DNA of 64,000 nt from Flavobacteriales bacterium (GTDB lineage Bacteria; Bacteroidota; Bacteroidia; Flavobacteriales_D; Parvicellaceae). The stretch is taken from assembly GCA_029243225.1 (NCBI GenBank), contig JAQWSL010000100.1, positions 25,083 through 89,082 on the forward strand, written 5' to 3'. The notes beneath the pieces were generated by a model that saw nothing but the letters and a program-made list of their open reading frames with translations, did no database searches and was not told where the DNA came from. Shown one piece after another: positions 17,458 through 25,526 of this stretch. The stretch's first letter is position 1. Each line of letters opens with the position of its first letter. A program made the position numbers and the translations under genes.

Positions 17458-18978
17458 ATGAAAAATCAATTTTCGATATCATTTTTACTATGGCTATTGC
17501 CATTCTTCATTTGCTCTCAAGAGAATAAAATCAACATCCTAAATGCAGACATTTTAGAGTATAAAAAAGAAATAAAAGATGCTCAGATTTTAAAAGGAAA
17601 TGTGATTTTAGAACACGATGGTGCTATCATGTCTTGTGACAGTGCTTACGTTTATACTAAAACAAATTCTTTTGAAGCCTTTAATAACATCAAAATTGTT
17701 CAAAATGATACGTTAGAAATGAGAGGAGACACTCTTTTTTATAATGGTAACAACCGAAAAGCAGAAATAACTGGGAATGTCACTTTTAAAGAGAAAGATT
17801 TAAGTCTTTCTACTAAAAAATTAATGTATGATTTAAAAGCTAAACGAGCCTATTATAACAATCGGGCACATATAAATAGTACAAAGTCTCAAAACAAGCT
17901 AACAAGTAAAAAAGGGGTATACCACAGTGAATCAAAGACTCTTTTTTTTAAAGACAGTGTTGAATTAACACATCCAAAATACAAAATGATTTCTGACACA
18001 TTAATTTACCATACAGAATCAGAAATAGCTGATTTCAAAGGACCTAGTACAATTACGTCTAAACAGAATACTATTTTTTGTAATAAAGGATGGTATGATA
18101 CTAAAAATGATCAATCTTCTTTTTGGAATAACGCAATGATAATTTCTGAAGAACAAATTCTGTCAGGTGACAGCATTTTTTATGATAGTAATTTAGGCAT
18201 TGGAAAAGTCTATGGGAACGTTGTTTTAAATGACACATCTAAAAAGCAATTAATTCATGGTGATTATGCATTTCATGATGAAAATAAAGATTCTTCTTTA
18301 GTAAAAGGAAATGCGCTTCTTTCTCATCATTACCAGCAAGACACTTTGCATATTATAGCCGATCAATTCATTAGTACAAATGATTCAAATAATTTAAACT
18401 TCTTAAGAGGGTTCAATAATGTGAAATTCTTTAAAAATGATATTCAAGGAATCTGTGATTCAATTTCTTATAAACAAGGCGACTCAATAATGGAGTTATT
18501 TAAACAACCTTTTTTATGGTCAAATGAAAATCAAATCTCTGGAGATTTTATTCAATTAAAACTTTGGAATGGAACAATTAACAAAATGAATATCTATGAA
18601 AATAGTCTGATTTTGTCTTTAGCTGACTCTATTCACTTTAATCAGATTAAAGGAAATAATATGGAAAGTATTTTTTTAGAAAATGCAATTAAAAGTATCT
18701 ATGTAAAAGGAAATGGAGAAACTTTATATTACATAGAAAAAGAAAATAAAGAACCTTTGGCTGATTACAATAAAACACAATGTTCTGAGTTAACTATCAT
18801 ACTAGATAGTAATCAAATTAAAACTTTGAATTTTAGCAATCAACCAACTGCAAAAATGAATGCTATCATTTCAACACCAATAGAAAATCAAAAACTTGAA
18901 GGATTTATTTGGAACATTTCAGAAAGACCACTTAAAACTCAATTCATAAGAAATGAGAAATTGGACATTAGAGAATAA
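17458..18978 (+). CDS. OstA/LptA-like LPS-transport protein
   Basis: 506 residues. A signal peptide of about 20 residues is followed by repeats of the OstA fold, alternating strands such as KGNVILEHDGAIMSCDSAYVY and RGDTLFYNGNNRKAEITGNV, which build a beta-jellyroll slide for LPS between the membranes. Bacteroidota carry this long form in place of short LptA. I choose ATG 17458 over the TTG two codons upstream because the signal peptide starts cleanly there. It overlaps the following GT-C gene by 26 bases. LptD is 6.5 kb away in this window. The exact step (LptA- or LptC-like) is inferred. Confidence 0.8.
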   Translation: MKNQFSISFLLWLLPFFICSQENKINILNADILEYKKEIKDAQILKGNVILEHDGAIMSCDSAYVYTKTNSFEAFNNIKIVQNDTLEMRGDTLFYNGNNRKAEITGNVTFKEKDLSLSTKKLMYDLKAKRAYYNNRAHINSTKSQNKLTSKKGVYHSESKTLFFKDSVELTHPKYKMISDTLIYHTESEIADFKGPSTITSKQNTIFCNKGWYDTKNDQSSFWNNAMIISEEQILSGDSIFYDSNLGIGKVYGNVVLNDTSKKQLIHGDYAFHDENKDSSLVKGNALLSHHYQQDTLHIIADQFISTNDSNNLNFLRGFNNVKFFKNDIQGICDSISYKQGDSIMELFKQPFLWSNENQISGDFIQLKLWNGTINKMNIYENSLILSLADSIHFNQIKGNNMESIFLENAIKSIYVKGNGETLYYIEKENKEPLADYNKTQCSELTIILDSNQIKTLNFSNQPTAKMNAIISTPIENQKLEGFIWNISERPLKTQFIRNEKLDIRE

Positions 18979-20629
18979 ACTATTGGGAATAATTTCCCTC
19001 TCTATTATCTTCATCTATATCTATGGATTAAGTCTTCCACTCTTAGGATTAGATTCCTCTCAATACGCTGAATTATCTAGACAAATGTTAGAATCAGGAA
19101 GTTTTCTTGAAATAAAATTAGATGGATTAGATTATTTAGACAAACCCCCGTTACTCTTTTGGCTAAGTAGTTTTAGTTTTTCAATCTTTGGAATAAATGA
19201 GTTTGCTTTTAGGCTTCCATCATTTGTTTTTACGCTTATTGCTGCTTATGGAACTTATTTAATAGGAAAAGAACTATATAACAATAGAGTTGGAAAATAC
19301 AGTAGTTTAATGCTTCTCTCTTCAATTGCTTTTTTCATGATAAACATAGATGTAAGAACAGATACAATTCTTATAGGAGCGATAACATATTCAACTGCAA
19401 AACTTATTCAGTATTATAAATATTCTAAATGGATAGATCTTGTACTAGGATTTTTATTTATTGGACTTGCGATGTGTTCTAAAGGTCCACTTGGCCTACT
19501 TATTCCAATAATAGCAATTGGAACGCACTTATTATTGAAAAAAGACTTGAAAGCAATTTTTGATTGGAAATTATTAGTTGGCCTATTAATAACACTATTA
19601 ACAATATCTCCTCTTTTGTATTCATTATATACACAATGGGATTTACACCCAGAAAAAATGTTGTACGGAGTAAAGAACATTAGTGGAGTAAAATTCTTTT
19701 TATGGGATCAAAGTTTTGGAAGAATAACAGGAACTAATCCATTTATAAACAACATGAAAGAGGTACAGAGTAATGATCCATTTTATTTTGGACACACGCT
19801 TCTTTGGGCTTTTTTACCTTGGACAATTCTTGGCATTATTCAAGTTTTTAAGAATATATTTTCAGTATTTAAAAAAGAAAAAATAAACGAGTTTTTCACC
19901 TTAGGGGCAATTGTTATTCCAATAATAATATTAAGTTTTTCTGAATATAAACTTCCACATTATATATTTATATGTTTACCATTTTTAAGTGTACTATCTG
20001 CTGACTTTTTGTTAACGAAAACTCATAAAAGTTGGCTTAAATACATACACCTTCTTCCTATTTTAATTTTAATATTATTTACATTTTTAATTTTATCATT
20101 TTCTTTTGCAACAACTAATTTTTTACAATGGACAATATTATTTTTTATGGTAATCTGCTTAGTTTTTTTTATAATAAAAAAACATAACCAGCTCTATTTT
20201 CTACTTTTAATTGGAAGTATTTCTATTTTATTTCACCTTTCGTTGTACACACACTTCTACCCAAATTTGCTTCAATTTGACAGTGCAATAAGTGCTGGGA
20301 AAAAAATTAAAGAATCAAACCAAAAAAGCACTATTTCTTATGATTCTAACCGATTAGATCAAGATTGGAAAACATTATCCTACAGTTTAGAATTTTATAG
20401 CGAAAATATAAATCAGATGTGTTTTAGTATTGATGAGCTCAGTAATTACCGCAACAAAAATCTATGGATTTATACTTCTGAAATAGAATTATTAGAATTA
20501 GAAAACATGAAATGGGTAAAAGAAAAGATTGCATATAAGCATTTTCCAACATCAAAAATTAATATTTCTTTTTTCATACCTAGTAAAAGAAAATTAATTA
20601 GTTCTAATAAATTCTTAGTGAAAATTTAA
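18953..20629 (+). CDS. ArnT-like GT-C glycosyltransferase (GT39/GT83)
   Basis: 558 residues with about eleven membrane segments. The family N-terminal pattern is clear: acidic loop LDSSQYAELSRQMLESGSF (about 32-50, usually DE rather than DS), YLDKPPLLFWL (62-72) and FRLPSFVF. These enzymes take a sugar from undecaprenyl or dolichyl phosphate and add it to lipid A or a glycoprotein outside the inner membrane. It is coupled to the OstA-like gene, so lipid A decoration is a fair guess. The gene ends in a 4-base convergent overlap with the next minus-strand gene. Confidence 0.8.
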   Translation: MRNWTLENKLLGIISLSIIFIYIYGLSLPLLGLDSSQYAELSRQMLESGSFLEIKLDGLDYLDKPPLLFWLSSFSFSIFGINEFAFRLPSFVFTLIAAYGTYLIGKELYNNRVGKYSSLMLLSSIAFFMINIDVRTDTILIGAITYSTAKLIQYYKYSKWIDLVLGFLFIGLAMCSKGPLGLLIPIIAIGTHLLLKKDLKAIFDWKLLVGLLITLLTISPLLYSLYTQWDLHPEKMLYGVKNISGVKFFLWDQSFGRITGTNPFINNMKEVQSNDPFYFGHTLLWAFLPWTILGIIQVFKNIFSVFKKEKINEFFTLGAIVIPIIILSFSEYKLPHYIFICLPFLSVLSADFLLTKTHKSWLKYIHLLPILILILFTFLILSFSFATTNFLQWTILFFMVICLVFFIIKKHNQLYFLLLIGSISILFHLSLYTHFYPNLLQFDSAISAGKKIKESNQKSTISYDSNRLDQDWKTLSYSLEFYSENINQMCFSIDELSNYRNKNLWIYTSEIELLELENMKWVKEKIAYKHFPTSKINISFFIPSKRKLISSNKFLVKI

Positions 20630-21099
20630 GCTATCCAGCTAGTTTCGTAAGGTTCTTCAAAAGAGGTTATAAATTCTCTTTTAGTTGATACTAATGGATT
20701 AAAAATAGATTTAAATTCCATAATATTATCTTCTTTTATTTGGCTTTTAACATATGAAAACGAAGAAACATTTACATATTCATCGTTAGTGCGATAGGCC
20801 ACAGTCATTCTATCTAATAAAACAAGCCCTGTTTTATTTTCTAATTCTTTAACAAAACGCACATTAGCATCTACAGCTCTCCCACACATGGAATCATTAG
20901 TAACTTCTGCACTAATCAATAAAAAACAATCCTCAATCACATTAACCAATCCCTTAACTTGTTCTCCATGAGAATTCCAATTTTGTAAAAAATGAATAGA
21001 CAATTCTTCGATCATCTTTTTTTGGTCAACATTAATTTTAGTTTTAGAAACATAAACCCATACCTTGGCATCGTTAGATAATTGTTCGAAAGTCATCAT
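20626..21099 (-). CDS. Conserved Bacteroidota protein of unknown function (often labelled ABC transporter ATPase)
   Basis: 157 residues, no signal peptide or membrane segment. It has none of the Walker or signature motifs of an ABC ATPase. Visible features are WVYVSKTKINVD, a NSHGEQVKG stretch, SMCGRAVDANVRFVKELE and VLLDRMTVAYR. I recognise the pattern as a small cytosolic family that follows Fe-S oxidoreductase genes in Bacteroidota. Its ATG overlaps the stop of the CCG-domain gene (ATGA), so it is co-translated and may assist that protein. Function unknown. Confidence 0.7.
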   Translation of the reverse strand: MMTFEQLSNDAKVWVYVSKTKINVDQKKMIEELSIHFLQNWNSHGEQVKGLVNVIEDCFLLISAEVTNDSMCGRAVDANVRFVKELENKTGLVLLDRMTVAYRTNDEYVNVSSFSYVKSQIKEDNIMEFKSIFNPLVSTKREFITSFEEPYETSWIA

Positions 21100-21887
21100 A
21101 GCTCAGCTGCATTTGCAATTAATTCAGCTACATCTAAAACAGCTGTCTGACTTTCTTTTTCAAAATGCTTTACTCCATCGGTCATCATCGTATTACAAAA
21201 GGGACAACCAGTAGCAATGTAATTTGGAGCTTTCTCCAAAGCTTCTTCGGTTCGCTCGATATTGATTTCTTTATTTCCCTTTTCTGCTTCTTTAAACATT
21301 TGTGCACCACCAGCACCACAGCATAAACCTTTTGTTTTACACCTTTTCATTTCAACTAATTCAGAATCTAGCTTATTAAGGATCTCCCTAGGAGCTTCAT
21401 ATTCATTATTTGCTCTTCCCAAATAACATGGGTCGTGAAAAGTAATTTTCTTTCCTTTAAATGACCCACCTTCAATTTTAAGTCTTCCTTCTTTCATTAA
21501 TGAGTTAATCAATTGAGTGTGATGAATTACATCATAATTTCCACCAAGCTCTGGATACTCATTTTTAAGTGTATTAAAGCAATGAGGACAAGCAGTTACT
21601 ATTTTTTTAATCTCATAGCCATTCAAAAGCTGAATGTTTTGCATGGCTTGCATCATAAATGAAAACTCGTTACCGGCTCTTTTTGCAGGATCTCCAGTAC
21701 AACTCTCTTCTTGACCTAAAACAGCAAATTTAACTTTACAATTATTTAATATCTTAACTATTGCTTTTGTAATTTTTTTTGCTCGATCATCAAAACTTCC
21801 TGCGCAACCAACCCAAAATAAAATTTCTGGCGATTCTCCTTTTGCAACCATATCTGCAACCGTAGGTACTGAAATAGAATTACTCAT
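21096..21887 (-). CDS. Heterodisulfide-reductase-like CCG-domain Fe-S protein (HdrB/LutA type)
   Basis: 263 residues with two cysteine-rich CCG repeats. The first is centred on ACPHCFNTLKNEYP (about 114-127). The second combines FHDPCYLGRANN (about 150), GLCCGAGGAQMF (about 188) and ATGCPFCNTMM. Such domains bind a non-cubane 4Fe-4S cluster or similar cofactor in redox enzymes using lactate, glycolate or disulfides. The partner is the membrane Fe-S protein encoded 9 bases upstream, giving an HdrB/HdrC-like pair. Substrate unknown; this pair is widespread in Bacteroidota. Confidence 0.82.
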   Translation of the reverse strand: MSNSISVPTVADMVAKGESPEILFWVGCAGSFDDRAKKITKAIVKILNNCKVKFAVLGQEESCTGDPAKRAGNEFSFMMQAMQNIQLLNGYEIKKIVTACPHCFNTLKNEYPELGGNYDVIHHTQLINSLMKEGRLKIEGGSFKGKKITFHDPCYLGRANNEYEAPREILNKLDSELVEMKRCKTKGLCCGAGGAQMFKEAEKGNKEINIERTEEALEKAPNYIATGCPFCNTMMTDGVKHFEKESQTAVLDVAELIANAAEL

Positions 21888-21896
21888 ATTTTTAAT

Positions 21897-23231
21897 TTAT
21901 TCTTCATTTATCCAATTGGCACGATCAGAAGGTGAAAATTGCCATGGAGCACCATTATTCTCAATATTTGTTAGCATGGTAGCAAGCTCTCCAGGAACTT
22001 TAGATTCCTCCATTACCAAATACCTTCTTAAATCAATAATTATTGAAAGTGGATCAATATTAACCGGGCATTCTTGAACACAAGCATTACAAGATGTGCA
22101 AGCCCAAATTTCTTCTTGAGTTATGAAATCTCCTAAAAGTGACTTACCATCATCATAATCTTCTCCATGCTTTCTTCTATTGTTGCCCACCTCAACCAAA
22201 CGATCTCTTGTATCCATCATTATTTTTCTAGGACTTAATTTCTTACCTGTTTGATTTGCAGGACAAGCAGATGAACATCTACCACATTCAGTACAAGTAT
22301 AAGCATCCATTAGGTTTTTCCATGTAAGATCTTGAACATCTTTAGCTCCAAATTTTTCCGGATCGACAACTTCACCTTCAGCAGGAGCTGCATAAGGATC
22401 AAAGTTTGGATCAAACATATTCTCCACCTCTTTTTTCACATTTCTTAAATTAGAGAGTTGACCCTTTTCATTAAGGTTACTGTAATAGGTGTTAGGGAAA
22501 GCTAGTAAAATGTGAAAATGTTTTGAGTATGGAAGATAATTTAAAAAACTAAATACCATAACAATATGACCCCACCATCCAATTCGTTCAAAAATCTCAA
22601 GTGTTTGAACATCAAAACCTCCAAAAATAAGTGGTCCTAAATAGCTGGTTACTGCAAAACCGAAAGTAGTACCTTCAACATCTGCATGAGAAAAACCCTT
22701 GCTGAGAAGAACCTCATCTGCACCATTCATAGTAAAGATGCAAACAATAAGTACTATTTCTAGATAAAGAATTATGTTACCATCGAGCTTTGGCCAACCA
22801 GTCATTTCATCCATGTGAAACCTTGGTATTTTAAGTAAATTTCTTCTGGCTAAAAACACTAAAGTCGCTACAAATGCTAACACAGATAAAATTTCAATGG
22901 TACTTACAATAAAAACATAAAACCCGCCTAATGTCTTTGCGAAATAACGATGACTACCAAACAACCCATCAACAACAATTTCCAACAACTCAACAGATGT
23001 TATAACAAATGCAGCATATATAAAAAAATGAAAAATAGCTGGGAGTATATTTTGAAACATCTTCTTTTGACCAAAAGCCACCAAAAGCATTGTTTTTATT
23101 CTCTGAGCTTTATTATCTGATCGATTTAAGTCTTTACCTATTGAAATGTTTTTTCTAACTTTTAAAACATTCCAACCAAAAAAAATGATCGTGAATAAAA
23201 ATAGAATTGTGAAAACAATTATTGAGATCAT
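21897..23231 (-). CDS. Membrane Fe-S protein with two 4Fe-4S clusters (HdrC/NarI-like)
   Basis: 444 residues. The N-terminal 250 residues hold about five membrane segments similar to cytochrome-b-type subunits. The C-terminal part carries two ferredoxin motifs, CTECGRCSSACP (about 313) and CTSCNACVQECP (about 377). It probably passes electrons between the quinone pool and the CCG-domain partner encoded immediately downstream. First gene of a three-gene unit. Donor and acceptor are inferred from architecture only. Confidence 0.82.
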   Translation of the reverse strand: MISIIVFTILFLFTIIFFGWNVLKVRKNISIGKDLNRSDNKAQRIKTMLLVAFGQKKMFQNILPAIFHFFIYAAFVITSVELLEIVVDGLFGSHRYFAKTLGGFYVFIVSTIEILSVLAFVATLVFLARRNLLKIPRFHMDEMTGWPKLDGNIILYLEIVLIVCIFTMNGADEVLLSKGFSHADVEGTTFGFAVTSYLGPLIFGGFDVQTLEIFERIGWWGHIVMVFSFLNYLPYSKHFHILLAFPNTYYSNLNEKGQLSNLRNVKKEVENMFDPNFDPYAAPAEGEVVDPEKFGAKDVQDLTWKNLMDAYTCTECGRCSSACPANQTGKKLSPRKIMMDTRDRLVEVGNNRRKHGEDYDDGKSLLGDFITQEEIWACTSCNACVQECPVNIDPLSIIIDLRRYLVMEESKVPGELATMLTNIENNGAPWQFSPSDRANWINEE

Positions 23232-23277
23232 GTTTTAAATATTTTTTTTTCTAAATATTAATATTCTTAAACTTTAG

Positions 23278-24303
23278 TTAGTTCCGCAAAGAATCTTTAA
23301 TAAATTTCTTTAATACTTTTTCATCTCTGGCATCTAATCTAGATTTTTCCTTACCTCCAAAAACACTAAATTGTAAATACCTATTTGGATGAACTTTAAT
23401 GTTTTCAACTAAACGTGTTGCTTCATCTAACATTAAATTAAAGTTATTATACATAAGAGTATCTTGAATTAAATGCGAGATTGTTCCATCACCATGATGA
23501 ACATCATCAATCAATAAATTTACCTGTTCAATAGTCGTTTTCACATTGTTTATTGTGCCAACAAAATCTACCATTGCAAGTGAATCTGTTATTTGTGAAA
23601 TGTTTGTTACTGTATTTTCAATTGCTTCGTTATTTTTCTTCAAGTTTTTGGTAATACTTTCAACATTAACAAGAACACTAGAAATTCTACTTTTTTCAGA
23701 TTTAATTAACGTATCTATTCTTAATGACACACTCTCAAAGTTCAATATGGCTCGCCTAATCCCTTCAAATGATTCATCTAAATTATCTGTGTTTCGGCTA
23801 AAAATAGCTTCAATAGTTTGAATTGCAGAATCTGCAGTGCTAATTAATTCATTTGTCTTTTTTTCTAAAGGAATTAATCTTTCATTAATTTGATCTTCAA
23901 TGTCTTTTGAAACTTCTGACCATAAAGTATCACCTGACTGATAGAAAACATTAGTATCATTCCACTGTAACTCAACATAAGGCCCAGCTAATAAATCTGA
24001 ATTTAGTTTTGCCATTGTTCCTATCGGAATTTTAAGAACACTAGGGTCACTTATTTCCATTGCCACTATTACACTAGATAAATTATCGGGATTAAAAGAA
24101 ACATCAACAATAGACCCCACCTTTAAACCATTTAGAGTAATTGGTCTACCATTAGTAATACCACCAGAATTATCGTAAACAGCATAGTAACTTGTTCTAT
24201 CTTTCCAAAGTTCAAGTCCTTTTAGATAGAAAAAACCAAGTACAAGACCACAAATACCTATTGTAGCAATTATTCCAACAATAAATTCTTTTCTCAGTTT
24301 CAT
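23278..24303 (-). CDS. MCE/MlaD-family lipid-transport protein
   Basis: 341 residues. A single N-terminal membrane segment (about 8-28) anchors an MCE domain (about 38-115) with YDNSGGITNGRPITLNGLKVG, followed by a long alpha-helical or coiled-coil region. MCE proteins form hexameric rings that carry phospholipids between membranes. No permease or ATPase of the Mla type is adjacent. It follows the amidase gene by 16 bases in the same direction and is probably co-transcribed. Confidence 0.85.
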   Translation of the reverse strand: MKLRKEFIVGIIATIGICGLVLGFFYLKGLELWKDRTSYYAVYDNSGGITNGRPITLNGLKVGSIVDVSFNPDNLSSVIVAMEISDPSVLKIPIGTMAKLNSDLLAGPYVELQWNDTNVFYQSGDTLWSEVSKDIEDQINERLIPLEKKTNELISTADSAIQTIEAIFSRNTDNLDESFEGIRRAILNFESVSLRIDTLIKSEKSRISSVLVNVESITKNLKKNNEAIENTVTNISQITDSLAMVDFVGTINNVKTTIEQVNLLIDDVHHGDGTISHLIQDTLMYNNFNLMLDEATRLVENIKVHPNRYLQFSVFGGKEKSRLDARDEKVLKKFIKDSLRN

Positions 24304-24319
24304 AATTTAAAATTGATAT

Positions 24320-25462
24320 CTATTCCGTTTTGTTAATTGCTTCCTGCAGGTTAATTCTTTTACCGTTTTCAAAAGCGGTAATAAATGCTGTAGAATAACC
24401 AAGCTCATTCAATTCCTTTAAAATTCCTTTAGCTTCTTTAAAATTCTTACAATTCCCGTAAGTATATTTGTAGAATTTTCCGCTAAGATAAACATCTACG
24501 CCATTTAAACCCTTAAAGTTACTTGGAGTTGTTTCAATTTTTGAAGATGATGTTGAAATTTGAACTTTAAACAAGACACCAGATTGATCAATTTCTTCAG
24601 TTTGTACAAGCTCATTTTCCTGTTTAACATTATTTTCTGACACCCCTTTAATTATTGATTCATCAACAGCATCATAATGCAATTTATATTCTTTAAAGCT
24701 TTCAAACAAGTGGTTTGCTAATTTCAATTGCCCTTCTTTAGAGGCCAATAATTTTTCTTCATTTACATTTGACAAAAAGCCCAATTCAACAAGGACTGCT
24801 GGCATTGTAGCTCTATATAAAACCATAAAGCCTGCTTGCTTAACTCCTCTATTTCTAATTCCTAATTTTTTAGTGCAATCCTTTTGAAGTAAATCGGCAA
24901 AAATTAAACTTTGATCTAAAAAAGCATTTTGCCGCATAGATAATGCAATGTAGGCATCTGGATCTTTTGGATTAAACTCTTGATAAGTTTGATTGTGATC
25001 ATCTTCCATCAAAATTGCTGAATTTTCTTTTTTAGCCACCTCCAGAGCAGCTTTTGTTTTATGAAGACCAAGCACCCAACTCTCAAATCCAGAGGCAGAA
25101 GTTCCATCGACAGCATTGGCATGAATAGAAAGAAAGAAATCAGCTCCAGCCTTATTAGCAATTTTTGCTCTAGAAGCTAATCCTACAAATTGGTCAGTAT
25201 CTCTTGTGTAAATAACTTTTATTTCCGGAAAATTTTTTTTTATTAAATCACCAAGCAGAAGACTAACATTTAAAACGACTGTTTTTTCCATGGTCTTCAT
25301 TTTTTTACCAATAGCTCCAGGGTCTTTTCCTCCATGTCCAGGATCAATTACAATTGTTTTCAACCCTAATCCTGTTTGAGCTTGCAGCTGAAAACTTAAC
25401 ATAAAAACAAGAAAAAAGAAAAAATTACGTTTATTCGCACATATCTTTGTCTTTTTAGTCAT
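24320..25462 (-). CDS. N-acetylmuramoyl-L-alanine amidase with SPOR-like C-terminus
   Basis: 380 residues from ATG 25462, the start that puts a signal peptide (MTKKTKIC to LQAQ) at the N-terminus; an in-frame ATG at 25495 would add 11 residues. The Amidase_3 domain shows IDPGHGGKDPGAIG (zinc His), YTRDTD, LSIHANA and a LVELGFLSN catalytic Glu region. The last 80 residues (FKVQISTSS onward) look like a SPOR fold that binds denuded glycan strands. It cleaves the peptide from MurNAc during cell separation. Divergent from lptD, with a -7 box between them. Confidence 0.92.
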   Translation of the reverse strand: MTKKTKICANKRNFFFFLVFMLSFQLQAQTGLGLKTIVIDPGHGGKDPGAIGKKMKTMEKTVVLNVSLLLGDLIKKNFPEIKVIYTRDTDQFVGLASRAKIANKAGADFFLSIHANAVDGTSASGFESWVLGLHKTKAALEVAKKENSAILMEDDHNQTYQEFNPKDPDAYIALSMRQNAFLDQSLIFADLLQKDCTKKLGIRNRGVKQAGFMVLYRATMPAVLVELGFLSNVNEEKLLASKEGQLKLANHLFESFKEYKLHYDAVDESIIKGVSENNVKQENELVQTEEIDQSGVLFKVQISTSSSKIETTPSNFKGLNGVDVYLSGKFYKYTYGNCKNFKEAKGILKELNELGYSTAFITAFENGKRINLQEAINKTE

Positions 25463-25510
25463 AAATAAATTTCTTTTGATAAGAGATTCTAACATATATT
25501 TTACTCACTT

Positions 25511-25518
25511 CAAAAATA
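25511..25518 (-). promoter_or_regulatory. -7 box (TATTTTTG on minus strand) for the amidase-MCE operon
   Basis: CAAAAATA on the plus strand is TATTTTTG on the minus strand, a TAnnTTTG match 48 bases upstream of the amidase ATG, within the 64-base divergent gap to lptD. Confidence 0.35.
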
Positions 25519-25526
25519 ACATTACT

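Noticed and set aside
20626..21099. ABC transporter ATPase label for the small gene
   Set aside because: No Walker A, Walker B or signature motif can be found in its 157 residues.
25476..25526. TTG start for lptD and the ATG at 25495 for the amidase
   Set aside because: These would make the two divergent genes overlap and would put hydrophilic residues in front of both signal peptides; ATG 25527 and ATG 25462 are cleaner.
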